The position numbers were made by a program, and so were the translations under genes. 64,000 nt of DNA, from assembly GCF_947500065.1 (NCBI RefSeq), contig NZ_CANMQT010000002.1, positions 62,001 through 126,000 of the forward strand, given 5' to 3'. The notes beneath the pieces were generated by a model. It was not told the DNA's origin and searched no databases. It saw only the letters and a program-made list of their open reading frames with translations. This document shows positions 55,208 to 64,000 of the stretch, piece by piece (positions within the stretch are counted from its first letter, which is position 1; every line of letters begins with the position of its first letter). The stretch is from an uncultured Aquimarina sp. GTDB lineage: Bacteria; Bacteroidota; Bacteroidia; Flavobacteriales; Flavobacteriaceae.

Positions 55208-57331
55208 TTACTTTCTATCTGCATTATTTACTATTTCCTTATTAATTCCCAGATACATTTCGATAGTATCTAATCTTTTTTGTGTTTGTTGGTTTTCAGC
55301 CTTTATCATACTATTTTCGGATCTTAAAATCTCGATCTTCGTTTCCTGTTCCTTGTTCACCTGAATTAATAATGCAGTTAATAATTGATAATTCACATAT
55401 TTAAACCCTTTATCATCGGTATGAACAGCCTCTGGTAATACAGCTTCTATTTCTTGGGCAAGCACTCCCACTTGTCTTTTTGGATCTTTTTTATCTATCC
55501 AATCATAATAATACCCACTAATTTGATTAAGTTTAGTTAATGCATTGTCTATCGATGTGATATTTTCTTTCCATCTACGATCTGACGCTCCCGCTCCTGG
55601 AGTGATCCATGTTAATTCACCTACACCATTTACCCCAATTGTCTGTCCTGGTATGGGGCTTGTATCAGGAAAAGTATAGCCTAAGTCATCATTATTTGGA
55701 TCAACAGTAAGTACTCCATTAATTTCAGTATTTCCATTCTTCAGTACCACTACTGCATCACTTCTATTAGCATCTGTGTCACCATTACCAATTATAAATA
55801 AGCGATCCGTAGCTACCCAAGAATCTACAGTTTGTCCTGTTGCTGATGTATTGTAAGCTCCCATTACTGTTTCGGCATAGGAAGATGTATTTCCGTAAAA
55901 GCTAAACGATTTCGCCTGTACAGCATTCGCATTTGCTCCGGTGCCCATTGCAATTGATTCTTCTGCACTGGATTGAGTTCCTTTTCCTATTGCTATAGAA
56001 TCATCTCCTCCAGCAATTGCCTGATTTCCGAAAGCAAAAGATAGATTCCCTATAGCTTCTGCACTTGTTCCTGCAGCAAACGAAAATATTCCTGAAGCTA
56101 CATTTTCTGAACCCAATGCTACCGAAGCGTTACCTGAAGCTTCATTAATATCTCCCATGGCAAATGCGTATCTACCAGAAGCAACCGTGTTATATCCCAT
56201 TGCAATAGAATTTACACCTATATTCACCTCATCCCATTCCGTTTCTGTAGCACGACCAACTCTAAAAGCTCCTTTGGATTTATCAAAAAACATTCTGTAA
56301 TCATGATTGATATTACCATCATCATCTAATTGTGAAGATCCAAATACAAAATCATCTGTCTCTTCTGTTCCAGAAACGTTAGAAGTTACCCCAGAAGTGG
56401 CAGAAAATGCTCCTGATCCGCCTAAACCTAATGTATTAGGGTCTACCCAGGTACCAATACCATCAGAGTCAGATACTAATACCTTACCATTACCTATATC
56501 TGTAGTACCAATTCTAATTTTACCATTCACATCTAATTTCACACTTGCATCCTGATACGGTTGACTGGTAGCAATCCCTACTCGTCCATCCGCATCAATA
56601 TGAATATCGTGTTGCGTTCGTTCTGCAGCTCCTTCTTCAATATAAATATTCTTATTTTCAGTTTCGTCATCTTCAATTACAAATTGATCATCCTCTACAT
56701 TTATATTCCAAGTAGCGGTAGGCACTCTTATTTCTACATTAGCAATACTTGATGTATTTGTATTTTCTACCCTTAAGCTCGTTATATTATCGGTATCTGT
56801 TATTAGTACATCTCCTCCTGCATTAAATGATATCCCTCTATCGCCAGAGTCTGAGCTGATATAATTTGTAGTTCCAAGAATTATATTTTGGGTAGCAGTA
56901 TGATCCCCAAAATTATCTCCCTCCTCAACCGTATCGGCATGCATTGCATAAGGCACTGAAGTTAAAACACTAGATCCTAATAAACTATAATTAGATCCTC
57001 CGGTTTCATCTATGGAAATATTTAATTTATAGGGCCCATCAGACCAGTCGATTCCTGATAATACTCCGGTTCCTTTTTTGAGTTGAAAACTATTTCCTAT
57101 TCTGAGGCTTACTAAACCATTAGCATCCGAGGTTATGGTTTGCGTTTCGGTAAAAACTGCAGTTCCCGTACTATTCTTAATAATTTCGAACTGAAAACTT
57201 ACACTTTGATTGGCAAGAACATCACCATTACTGTTTTTTATTACCGCTTGATAATTAAATAATTCTGGAGATTGAGAGAAAGCGAAAACTGTACATAACA
57301 AACTTATTATTAGTAGGTATTTTTTATTCAT
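55208..57331 (-). CDS. Surface fibre-like protein with YadA-type head repeats and S74 chaperone domain
   Basis: This 707-aa protein has a signal peptide (MNKKYLLIISLLCTVFAFSQ), an N-terminal beta-rich domain (QSVSFQFEIIKNSTGTAVF), and trimeric-autotransporter-like head repeats at about 375-480 (AMGDINEASGNASVALGSEN, SFAFGNQAIAGGDDSIAIGK). It ends with a peptidase S74/endosialidase-type intramolecular chaperone (DRRWKENITSIDNALTKLNQ, RQVGVLAQEIEAVLPEAV) and a coiled-coil end. Such domains trimerise fibres and can self-cleave before the KENI helix, as in phage tail spikes. No T9SS signal is present, so the export route is unclear. It is divergent to the AraC gene. Confidence 0.85.
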   Translation of the reverse strand: MNKKYLLIISLLCTVFAFSQSPELFNYQAVIKNSNGDVLANQSVSFQFEIIKNSTGTAVFTETQTITSDANGLVSLRIGNSFQLKKGTGVLSGIDWSDGPYKLNISIDETGGSNYSLLGSSVLTSVPYAMHADTVEEGDNFGDHTATQNIILGTTNYISSDSGDRGISFNAGGDVLITDTDNITSLRVENTNTSSIANVEIRVPTATWNINVEDDQFVIEDDETENKNIYIEEGAAERTQHDIHIDADGRVGIATSQPYQDASVKLDVNGKIRIGTTDIGNGKVLVSDSDGIGTWVDPNTLGLGGSGAFSATSGVTSNVSGTEETDDFVFGSSQLDDDGNINHDYRMFFDKSKGAFRVGRATETEWDEVNIGVNSIAMGYNTVASGRYAFAMGDINEASGNASVALGSENVASGIFSFAAGTSAEAIGNLSFAFGNQAIAGGDDSIAIGKGTQSSAEESIAMGTGANANAVQAKSFSFYGNTSSYAETVMGAYNTSATGQTVDSWVATDRLFIIGNGDTDANRSDAVVVLKNGNTEINGVLTVDPNNDDLGYTFPDTSPIPGQTIGVNGVGELTWITPGAGASDRRWKENITSIDNALTKLNQISGYYYDWIDKKDPKRQVGVLAQEIEAVLPEAVHTDDKGFKYVNYQLLTALLIQVNKEQETKIEILRSENSMIKAENQQTQKRLDTIEMYLGINKEIVNNADRK

Positions 57332-57433
57332 TACAATAGAGGTTTTGGGGTTAAAAATCTTTAGAAAACGTTATTTATTAAGATGAGGCTAAAGTATAGG
57401 AAACACTCTCCAAATCAATAAAACAAAGGGCTA

Positions 57434-58651
57434 ATGATGTTTAAACTTCGTAAGTTCGAACGTTTTCATCCTCTGGATCGAAAAATTAGATACCTTTGGG
57501 TTATGGAAATCTCAGTTGAATTTTTTCTTCCTTTTATTATACTTTCTGGGGCCGTTATTCTCTGTATGTTCTGCCTATTCTTTGCTCTTTTTGGGCAAAT
57601 CAAAACCAGTAAATGGATTCTTTTGGTCTTTGCTGGTATTGGGATGTATGCTTTTGGAGTTATTATGTACACTTCAAAGGGAATTAGCACGGATATTCTT
57701 ATTCCTTCAGGCACCAATCCGGTAGCCTTCTTTTTGATACCTGTGGGACTATACTTCTTTTTGTTGGATATTTTCGGTAAAAAACTAAAACCCATAATTC
57801 GGTTGTTACATTTTACACCTTTTGTGATTTTCTATATAATCTTTACGTTTATACAAGCTCCCGAACCACCTCATATTGCGAGAAAAACTGGTAATGTTTT
57901 GATGTTATTTTATATCATTACCTTATTACTGACGATACTAACTTATTTGTTTTTCATCTTAAAGCTACTTCGCTCACATCAAAAAGATTATGTAAACCAA
58001 TTTGCATCCGATAGTATTTTTATTACACTTAACTGGTTTAAAGCTTTGATCTTTTTTGTGATAGGTATGGCTGTTTTTTTTGTTGTCAGTTCACTTTTTG
58101 ATTTCAATGAAAACACAACTTCTATTCTATTGGGAGTGAAAGCATTTGCATTTTTATTTATGTTAATGGCATTTGCTTTTTTTGGATTGCAACAACCTAT
58201 ATTATATACAATTGATGAGAAAAACGATACGCAAAACCCAATTTCAGATACTTCAAACTCCATGTCGGTATCAGATCCGTCTGAAGCTAAAAAACAAATC
58301 CCTAAAGAACGATTGCAACAATATATTGACGTATTAGAAAATGAGATTCATACAAATCGCTCTTTTTTAAACAAACAAATTCGCCTAAGTCATTTGGCGA
58401 ATACACTCGATATCCCCAATCATATATTATCTCTAAGTATCAATCAGCATTATGGAGTAAATTTTTTTCAATTTATCAATTCATACCGTATTCGATTTGC
58501 TTGTGATTTACTTACCAATCCTAATTATGATCATTTTACTTTAGAAGCGATTGCTGAAAAAGCAGGTTTTAACTCTAAGTCAACGTTTAACACCAGATTT
58601 AAGGAAGTAATGAAAATGACTCCTAATGAGTTTAAAAAGAAGAAGAGTTAG
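57434..58651 (+). CDS. Membrane-bound AraC-family regulator
   Basis: This 405-aa protein has about seven membrane helices in its N-terminal 260 residues (for example FFLPFIILSGAVILCMFCLF and FIIFYIIF-type segments). The C-terminal AraC HTH pair reads LSHLANTLDIPNHILSLSIN, then FTLEAIAEKAGFNSKSTFNT and FKEVMKMTPNEFKKK. It combines sensing in the membrane with DNA binding, a common layout in Flavobacteriia. It is divergent to the fibre-like gene and could control it. Two adjacent ATGs (57434, 57437) are possible starts. Confidence 0.88.
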   Translation: MMFKLRKFERFHPLDRKIRYLWVMEISVEFFLPFIILSGAVILCMFCLFFALFGQIKTSKWILLVFAGIGMYAFGVIMYTSKGISTDILIPSGTNPVAFFLIPVGLYFFLLDIFGKKLKPIIRLLHFTPFVIFYIIFTFIQAPEPPHIARKTGNVLMLFYIITLLLTILTYLFFILKLLRSHQKDYVNQFASDSIFITLNWFKALIFFVIGMAVFFVVSSLFDFNENTTSILLGVKAFAFLFMLMAFAFFGLQQPILYTIDEKNDTQNPISDTSNSMSVSDPSEAKKQIPKERLQQYIDVLENEIHTNRSFLNKQIRLSHLANTLDIPNHILSLSINQHYGVNFFQFINSYRIRFACDLLTNPNYDHFTLEAIAEKAGFNSKSTFNTRFKEVMKMTPNEFKKKKS

Positions 58652-58671
58652 TTTTGAGAAATGTAATATCT

Positions 58672-58697
58672 TAGAACGAGCCGTTCTAGGAGTTTTT
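58672..58697 (+). terminator. Terminator-like hairpin after the AraC gene
   Basis: TAGAACG (58672-58678), loop AGC, CGTTCTA (58682-58688), then GGAGTTTTT. It is short but has the right U-tract. Confidence 0.6.
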
Positions 58698-58758
58698 AAA
58701 TTTATTCAGTAAATGGCAGAAATTCCACACCACTACATCATCACTATCCACTACTTAT

Positions 58759-59496
58759 TCAATTCATAATATTCAGCTTTTTCATAATGCTGTATTTATA
58801 GCGCTCACTTAAAGATATTTTCTCATCATCTATCAATACTATTAGATTGTCATTCGGATAAATATCTTTGATTTTATGAAGGTTAACAATACTATTTCTA
58901 TGTGTTTGAACAAAGTATGAAGGAAGGATTTCAATGACTCTTTTCAATGCCATTTTTATTAAATAACTCTTTTGATTATACATAACCTTACAGTAACGAT
59001 CTTCTACTTCTATAGAAGAAATCTGACGTATCTCTACTTTACTAATTCTATCTGCATTTTTTACAAATAGGTACTCATTTCCTAATACTGTTGGGGCTTC
59101 TTCCAATGAAAAAGCATGATGTTGATTAAAGAATTTTTCAATTGCTAATTCCAAGGTAAACATCAATTCTAATTCATTAAAAGGCTTTAATAAATAGCTA
59201 AATGGATTGGTAAGTTTTGCTTTTTCAAAAACTGTACGATCCTTAGAACTGGTTAGAAAAAGAAAAGGAATATCTAAGCCAGATATTTTTTCCGCCAATT
59301 GAATACCTCCCATTATTTTACCTAGAAAAATATCCAAAATACAGAAATCAATCTGTTCTTCTTCAAGAATTTGCTGTGCTTCGTCTACGGTAGAACAAAT
59401 GGCGGTAATCTGATAATCATTATCTATCAAGGTATTTTTAATACTAAGAGCTTCCTTTGGATCATCCTCTAATACTAATATATTTATTTTTTCCAT
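58759..59496 (-). CDS. LytTR-family response regulator
   Basis: This 245-aa protein has a CheY receiver domain (VLEDDPKEALSIKNTLI; Asp in DFCILDIFLGKIMGGIQLAE; Lys in YLLKPFNEL) followed by a LytTR DNA-binding domain (VKNADRISKVEIRQISSIEV, YFVQTHRNSIVNLHKI). It is 23 nt downstream of the TPR histidine kinase and is its likely partner. The LytTR half is diverged from the regulator at 51842. Confidence 0.92.
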   Translation of the reverse strand: MEKINILVLEDDPKEALSIKNTLIDNDYQITAICSTVDEAQQILEEEQIDFCILDIFLGKIMGGIQLAEKISGLDIPFLFLTSSKDRTVFEKAKLTNPFSYLLKPFNELELMFTLELAIEKFFNQHHAFSLEEAPTVLGNEYLFVKNADRISKVEIRQISSIEVEDRYCKVMYNQKSYLIKMALKRVIEILPSYFVQTHRNSIVNLHKIKDIYPNDNLIVLIDDEKISLSERYKYSIMKKLNIMN

Positions 59497-59519
59497 TTTT
59501 AAACACGCTTCGTTTTTCT

Positions 59520-61256
59520 CTAATCCTTCTTTACAGGCAAAATAACAGTTATATTAGTTCCTTTACCTTCTTCACTAAAAATCACTAAATCGCCACCATT
59601 ATTTAACAGTAATGATTTACATAACCTTAACCCGAATCCACTTACAGAGCTTTGACTATCTACTTTTGTATTATTGTCTGATGTTATTATTTGTAATTTT
59701 TCTTCTGTAATACCAACACCAGTATCAATTACCTCCAAATTGCACCATCCTTTTTCTTTTACTGAGACTTCAAATTTTATTGAACTATTTTCTTTAGAAT
59801 ATTTGATCGCATTATCTAACAGGTTTCGTAGCACTACTTTTATAGATTCAATATCTGCAAGGACTATAATATTAGATGGAGTATTATTGTAGATTTGTAT
59901 GTTTTTTGATGTAATAATACTCTGATAATTATAAATGATTTGTGCAATTATGGGCTTAAGAGGAAACGGTTCTATATTGGTGAATAATTGACCAGATTCT
60001 AGCAATGACCAATTAAGTACTTTATCTAATAACAAATGTACTCCATCCGTTACCTGAATACTTTCTTCAATCTTACTTGATAATTGTACATTATCATTAC
60101 TCTCTAAAGCTTTTTTAAGCAATTTATTATTATTTCTAATACTATTAACTGGGGTTCTAAGATCATGAGAAACGATAGAAAAAAGTTTATTCTTCATTTC
60201 GTTGAGATTAGACAACTCATCTTTCTGCGCCGTGATTATTTTATTTTTTTTAATTCTATGACGTAAGAAAAATGCAATAATCCCTATAACTACCAATAAA
60301 GAAATAATCCCTACAAAAAGAAGGTTTTGTCGTGCATTTTGAATGTCAATTTGTTTCTCTTGTAACTCAATTTCTTTTTCTTTTTCTGCTACTGTAAACT
60401 TTTTTTCTATTTTGGCCAGTTCCCATATTTTATCACGATTCCAAATAGAATCTTTCCATTTTTCATATTCTTTGCGATACTGTATACTTTTCTTAAAATT
60501 CTTTTGATTTTCCTCTACCACCGCCATGTTTAGCGCAGCACTCTCTTTTATTTTTATATCCGATGTTTTCTTGGATAAGATATACGCCTCTTCAAATAAC
60601 GGTATGGCTTTACTATCCAGATATTGCTCATAATATAAATTAGCTATATCCATCGTAGCATAGATAATACTCAATGTATCTTGATCTCTTTTTGCGAGAT
60701 CTCGCTCTTTAAAAAGATAGTTTGCTGCTTCACTATGATTCTTTAGGTGGAGATAACAAAGACCTATATTATGATAAATCTCTTTGGTATTTATATCCTC
60801 ATTTTCTACTAATTGTTTAGACTCCCACTTTTTGTAATAAGTTAATGCTTCTTCATATTCTTTTTGATTTAAGTGAATATTAGCTAGCTGTAAGCTCTTT
60901 AATTGATTAAATTGAAAAGTATCAGAAATGTTATTAAAACTTTCTTTCCCTTGAACCAACAATTTTTTCTTTACTGCACACCTTCCTTGCAAATAATATG
61001 CATAATCCAAAAGATTCTTATCATCATTAGTTAATAAGAATTTACTAATGTATATATACGTCGAATCAATTTCATCCTTTAAAAAGAAAGAAACAGATTT
61101 GTGAAAAAGTTGCGTATGCCCTGATGTCTCGCAAGTATTTTGAATACTTAATTCAAAATTAAAACTACTTACTTGCCTCTCTTCCTGAGGATAAATCGCG
61201 GGCACACTAAAAAAATAGATCAGGAATACCCATATATTAATTTTTATTTTTGACAT
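59520..61256 (-). CDS. TPR-containing sensor histidine kinase
   Basis: This 578-aa protein has a signal peptide (INIWVFLIYFFSVPAIYPQ), TPR-type helices at about 60-285 (for example LANIHLNQKEYEEALTYYKK, IYHNIGLCYLHLKNHSEAA), and a membrane helix near 315 (LLFVGIISLLVVIGIIAFFL). HisKA follows with LFSIVSHDLRTPVNSIRNN (phospho-His) and a HATPase domain (LLDNAIKYSKENS, IDTGVGITEEKL, GFGLRLCKSLLLNNGG). The TPRs face the periplasm and probably bind a protein or peptide signal. It precedes the response regulator by 23 nt. Confidence 0.9.
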   Translation of the reverse strand: MSKIKINIWVFLIYFFSVPAIYPQEERQVSSFNFELSIQNTCETSGHTQLFHKSVSFFLKDEIDSTYIYISKFLLTNDDKNLLDYAYYLQGRCAVKKKLLVQGKESFNNISDTFQFNQLKSLQLANIHLNQKEYEEALTYYKKWESKQLVENEDINTKEIYHNIGLCYLHLKNHSEAANYLFKERDLAKRDQDTLSIIYATMDIANLYYEQYLDSKAIPLFEEAYILSKKTSDIKIKESAALNMAVVEENQKNFKKSIQYRKEYEKWKDSIWNRDKIWELAKIEKKFTVAEKEKEIELQEKQIDIQNARQNLLFVGIISLLVVIGIIAFFLRHRIKKNKIITAQKDELSNLNEMKNKLFSIVSHDLRTPVNSIRNNNKLLKKALESNDNVQLSSKIEESIQVTDGVHLLLDKVLNWSLLESGQLFTNIEPFPLKPIIAQIIYNYQSIITSKNIQIYNNTPSNIIVLADIESIKVVLRNLLDNAIKYSKENSSIKFEVSVKEKGWCNLEVIDTGVGITEEKLQIITSDNNTKVDSQSSVSGFGLRLCKSLLLNNGGDLVIFSEEGKGTNITVILPVKKD

Positions 61257-61303
61257 GAATCAAAATAGTTCTTACACACCGAAGAAGCAATAGTATGTTT
61301 TTT

Positions 61304-61789
61304 TTATTTAGATTGTTTTTCTTTGATATCCCTTACTGTAGTAACCGTTCCTCTAGTTGTTTCTGGATCGTCATATGCATAATTTACCCAAATCGCTTCT
61401 GTATTTCCTCCAAAAGATATATAACGAAGCTGCATTACATACAAATCAAATTCAATAAAATTCTGTTTTAATATATTTGGGCTAATTCCATCAAACTCGA
61501 TAGTAATTTGACGGCAATCAACTTTAGGGCTTTCAGGCTTATCCTTTTTATGAGTCATACGGATTTTCTCGACCGGAGAAATATAATGGCTATCATCTTC
61601 CCATTGTTTAAGCCTTAGGTTTTTTATTCCTTGCGGAAGATATACTGCTATATCTATTTGATATTTAAAACTATCTTCATTAAGGGGGAAACGTGAAGCA
61701 GAAACCATAGGTTTAGTTGGAGCATCTTTGAGTAAAAATATTTTTTTCGAAACTATCTCAATGGATGTACAATGAAAATCAATGATCAT
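61304..61789 (-). CDS. Hypothetical soluble protein upstream of the kinase
   Basis: This 161-aa protein has no signal peptide or membrane helix. It is beta-rich with some charge (YQIDIAVYLPQGIKNLRLKQ, FIEFDLYVMQLRYISFGGN, AIWVNYAYDDPETTRGTVTT). No family was recognised. It lies 47 nt upstream of the kinase gene in the same direction and may be co-transcribed. Its 5' side faces the two small rightward genes across a 275-nt region. Confidence 0.5.
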   Translation of the reverse strand: MIIDFHCTSIEIVSKKIFLLKDAPTKPMVSASRFPLNEDSFKYQIDIAVYLPQGIKNLRLKQWEDDSHYISPVEKIRMTHKKDKPESPKVDCRQITIEFDGISPNILKQNFIEFDLYVMQLRYISFGGNTEAIWVNYAYDDPETTRGTVTTVRDIKEKQSK

Positions 61790-62018
61790 ATTCTTAAAAG
61801 GTATTTATAGGTTACATTAGTTGAGGGTTCAATATACAAACTTAATGGGTAAAATTCCCTTTTACACTATCAACTATTTCGTGTTACATACTGTTATTTC
61901 ACGTTCACGTGTTTTTTATTGACGTCTACGTCATTTCCCCCTCATTTTCATCTTTTATCATAGAAATTAGCACTGTCTTTACTACTAGAATGCGCATTCA
62001 CCTAAAAGACAGGCAGTA

Positions 62019-62049
62019 TCCGAAAAGCCTTTATTAAGAGAGTAGGAAC
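62019..62049 (+). promoter_or_regulatory. Shared leader element, first copy
   Basis: The segment begins TCCGAAAAGCC and ends AAGAGAGTAGGAAC, 15 nt before the ATG at 62065. It is matched by a second copy at 62519-62550 before the next gene. It may include the ribosome-binding site (GAGTAGGAAC) or be a binding site for an RNA or protein. Confidence 0.6.
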
Positions 62050-62064
62050 TATAAATTAAAAATT

Positions 62065-62448
62065 ATGTCTAATACGATAAAAATTACTCAATGCGATAAT
62101 CAACTTGTTCTTTTTGCTATTCCGAAAGAAGAAGGTAATAGTTATCAGCTATGTAATATTAAAAGTGGAAATTTCAATTCCGTAGCAGTGGATTTGCAAA
62201 TTGAAGCAGGATCCTACAGTGGAGGATTTGATGCCAATGGAGTAGGCGGTCCTCTTAACGAATCAGGAACTGTTCAATTACCAGCTGGAGAATACACACT
62301 AGTATATGCAGGTTTAAATTGGGGTGGTCCGTATAACTTCGATTTTACATTTAATGATAAACCTTACATATTGGCTAATGATCCTCAAAAACCTTTATAC
62401 GGTGTTATCTGGAGTAAAGGTGATAATGGTATATCGTTTACTGTATAA
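62065..62448 (+). CDS. Small protein of unknown function, first of a pair
   Basis: This 127-aa protein has no signal peptide and is beta-rich and Gly/Asn-rich: IEAGSYSGGFDANGVGGPLN, LPAGEYTLVYAGLNWGGPYN and GVIWSKGDNGISFTV. No family was recognised. Its 5' leader is nearly the same as that of the next gene, which suggests the two are regulated alike, though the proteins are not obviously similar. Confidence 0.6.
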   Translation: MSNTIKITQCDNQLVLFAIPKEEGNSYQLCNIKSGNFNSVAVDLQIEAGSYSGGFDANGVGGPLNESGTVQLPAGEYTLVYAGLNWGGPYNFDFTFNDKPYILANDPQKPLYGVIWSKGDNGISFTV

Positions 62449-62518
62449 AACGATTTCCTAAAACATTTAATTAGTGTCATACTCTCAATTACCCTATATC
62501 ATTATCATAATGGTCGAA

Positions 62519-62550
62519 TCCGAAAAACCATTTTTTAAAAGAGTAGGAAC
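62519..62550 (+). promoter_or_regulatory. Shared leader element, second copy
   Basis: It begins TCCGAAAAACC and ends AAAGAGTAGGAAC, 19 nt before the ATG at 62570. It matches the first copy except for a few changes in the T-rich middle. Confidence 0.6.
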
Positions 62551-62569
62551 AAATTAAAACAATATAACG

Positions 62570-63052
62570 ATGTCGAATTCAAAAAAGCATATTTTTCAGT
62601 TAACGATGGTTAGTCAAAATGACCCTCAATGTGCAGATGGAGCGGATTTATTTGGAAAAGTAACTTCCTGCACAGGTGGAACTCTTAGTGCTAGTAGCCT
62701 TAAGGCTAAAGAAACAGTATCCTTACCTATACCTCCTAATCCCGACAATCCTAAGCCTGCAACATCTCCAACATGGTTCTTAGAATTAGATGGAAGTATC
62801 GACAAAGCATCTTTCTCGGTAATAATATCAGGACCTAAAGGATATACTTCAACAAAAATTACTATCGATGGTAGTAATATGGAAAGTTGGGTTACTCAAA
62901 ATGAAAAAGAAAAAACTAATCAGATTTATAAAGAATCTAGTTGCGGGATATTTGGTTTTGCGCAAAAAAATGTATCTGCTTCAGGAACCTATTGGATATA
63001 TACGATTACCGCAGGAGTTTCTTATCCTGTTGTACACCCACCAAATGCTTAA
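62570..63052 (+). CDS. Small protein of unknown function, second of a pair
   Basis: This 160-aa protein has no signal peptide. It is beta-rich with a Pro-rich loop (VSLPIPPNPDNPKPATSP), WFLELDGSIDKASFSVIISG and SSCGIFGFAQKNVSASGTYW. Cys residues occur in pairs across it. No family was recognised. It shares its leader with the upstream gene, 121 nt away, and is followed by a terminator at 63139-63174. Confidence 0.6.
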   Translation: MSNSKKHIFQLTMVSQNDPQCADGADLFGKVTSCTGGTLSASSLKAKETVSLPIPPNPDNPKPATSPTWFLELDGSIDKASFSVIISGPKGYTSTKITIDGSNMESWVTQNEKEKTNQIYKESSCGIFGFAQKNVSASGTYWIYTITAGVSYPVVHPPNA

Positions 63053-63138
63053 TAGGAAAAAGAAAATTGAATTACAAGATCCAACAAAGTTTAATTTCTT
63101 TTATCAAGAGATTCTGTTTTCAAAATAAAAATAAGTAT

Positions 63139-63174
63139 AAAAATAACTTTCTGAAAAATCAGAAGGTTATTTTT
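63139..63174 (+). terminator. Rho-independent terminator after the small-protein pair
   Basis: AAAAATAACTTTCTG (63139-63153) pairs with CAGAAGGTTATTTTT (63160-63174) with one G-T wobble, a 6-nt loop and a terminal T-run. The rest of the gap 63053-63444 holds no gene. Confidence 0.85.
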
Positions 63175-63278
63175 GATATTGTAAATAAAACTCCTTTGGA
63201 CTTATAATCTTTATGGAAACAAGCATATTGTCACGGCATAATTTTTAATGAGCTAAATAACATTTATAGCATTTTACA

Positions 63279-63322
63279 AAGAACAGTTTTTCTTTACTTA
63301 ATTGTAAAGAAAAACTATTCTT
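63279..63322. repeat. 19-bp inverted repeat
   Basis: AAGAACAGTTTTTCTTTAC (63279-63297) and GTAAAGAAAAACTATTCTT (63304-63322) match as reverse complements with one mismatch. It lies 123 nt beyond the leftward YHYH gene and may terminate it. Confidence 0.55.
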
Positions 63323-63444
63323 AGATATGTTATTTGATTTCCGTCCCAAAAGTTTCATATTACTTATATTTTTTTGTCAGGCGGTTGTCTTTTGCGGATT
63401 ATTTTTACAAAAAGGGATTCATATAATTTCATCTTGAATGAAGA

Positions 63445-64000
63445 TTACAACTTACTAATCTTTTTGGTAATCTCTAAGTCATTAACCTGCAACTGTAAGA
63501 AATAGGATCCCGTTGCCAAAAAGCTTATATCAATAGATTGATCAAAGTTTTTTACATCCATTACCTTATTTCCAAGCGATGTAAATATTCTGACAACTAT
63601 TTTTTCATTTTTCAGATCGATTGGAATATTGATATTCAATTGTTTGGATATTGGATTAGGATATATCGCTATTACTTCTTCCAAATCCTGAATATTGTCT
63701 GTAACCGACAAAAGAGGAGCTGATGCGCAATCAGTCACTGCCGTGGAGGCAGGGCAACTTGCACCTGGTCCAATTCTAAAAGAGTTGTCAACAAAAGTAC
63801 CTGCAAAACATCTAGGTATCCACGGCCAGCTATCGGTAAGTACATAGTAATATGTACCATCAGGAAAATCAGGTGTTATCCCAAATCTTCCGTTACACTC
63901 ATCCAATTCCGTATTAGCTTGTATAAATTCATAATCTTCTACATAGTATCCGTCATATGTCCCATCAGGAGCCGAAACACCATCTCCCGGTCTTGTTCCG
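63445..64000 (-). CDS. YHYH-domain-like T9SS-sorted protein, partial (N-terminus beyond window)
   Basis: The frame is open to the window edge, so the gene starts outside. Visible residues begin GTRPGDGVSAPDGTYDGYYV and continue through LDECNGRFGITPDFPDGTYY and YVLTDSWPWIPRCFAGT, typical of the end of YHYH domains. A T9SS type A C-terminus follows (IAIYPNPISKQLNINIP to LEITKKISKL). It is an exported surface or secreted protein; the function of YHYH proteins is not settled. An internal TTG could be misread as a start at 63906, but the upstream reading continues in the same family pattern. Confidence 0.8.
   Translation of the reverse strand, partial: GTRPGDGVSAPDGTYDGYYVEDYEFIQANTELDECNGRFGITPDFPDGTYYYVLTDSWPWIPRCFAGTFVDNSFRIGPGASCPASTAVTDCASAPLLSVTDNIQDLEEVIAIYPNPISKQLNINIPIDLKNEKIVVRIFTSLGNKVMDVKNFDQSIDISFLATGSYFLQLQVNDLEITKKISKL

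Noticed and set aside
62868..63207. Two overlapping plus-strand ORFs at the end of the small-protein pair
   Set aside because: They are out-of-frame shadows that extend through the terminator.

Overview
The window is AT-rich DNA from a member of the Bacteroidota, most likely a marine Flavobacteriaceae of the Aquimarina type. Four things point there: several proteins end in type IX secretion system (T9SS) type A C-terminal signals, there is a GldM-like protein, -7 boxes of the form TAnnTTTG occur, and Shine-Dalgarno sites are weak. The genus is inference. No rRNA, tRNA, CRISPR array, transposase or integrase was seen.

Layout. (1) 10-6978: a leftward phenylacetate catabolic operon led by a TetR-type regulator, then paaE-paaA-paaB-paaC-paaD, a VOC-fold gene, paaG and paaH. 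Three of its spacers hold palindromic repeat-like elements. (2) 7128-13256: a META-domain lipoprotein, two tandem paralogous secreted serine proteases, and a long phenylalanine 4-monooxygenase. (3) 13320-27444: an accessory region and the most unusual part of the window. A phage-type S24 repressor faces a leftward operon made of a 51-aa HTH-like protein, a 1147-aa protein of unknown family, an 855-aa toxin-like protein with a hydrophobic core, and a 129-aa immunity-like protein. The repressor and operon share a compact divergent promoter/operator. Further left are a secreted M14 carboxypeptidase and an orphan phage-type lysis cassette (endolysin, holin, tail-fibre-like protein, small membrane-anchored protein) with a frameshifted gene remnant. 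No capsid, terminase, portal, tail tube or integrase gene is present.

(4) 27643-36295: housekeeping genes and neighbours: GSCFA protein, alaS, M23 peptidase, CapA-like protein, MerR regulator, a stand-alone GldM N-domain-like protein, der. (5) 36543-47744: choice-of-anchor I lipoprotein, a large repeat-rich T9SS surface protein, era, an OmpA-family TPR/PD40 protein, an AGCS symporter and a SpoU/TrmH methyltransferase. (6) 47940-61789: two LytTR-type two-component systems and an AraC-type membrane regulator. Between and beside them are secreted or surface proteins: a T9SS protein, a dockerin-like repeat protein, and a YadA-head/S74-chaperone protein. (7) 62065-64000: two small unrecognised proteins that share a 5' leader, and the 3' part of a YHYH-type T9SS protein cut by the window edge.

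How the parts fit. The paa operon and phenylalanine hydroxylase both handle aromatic amino-acid carbon. The S24-repressor locus reads as a damage- or signal-induced toxin module that may be released by cell lysis; this is inference from architecture. The right half combines surface proteins with regulators likely to sense extracellular polymers or envelope state.
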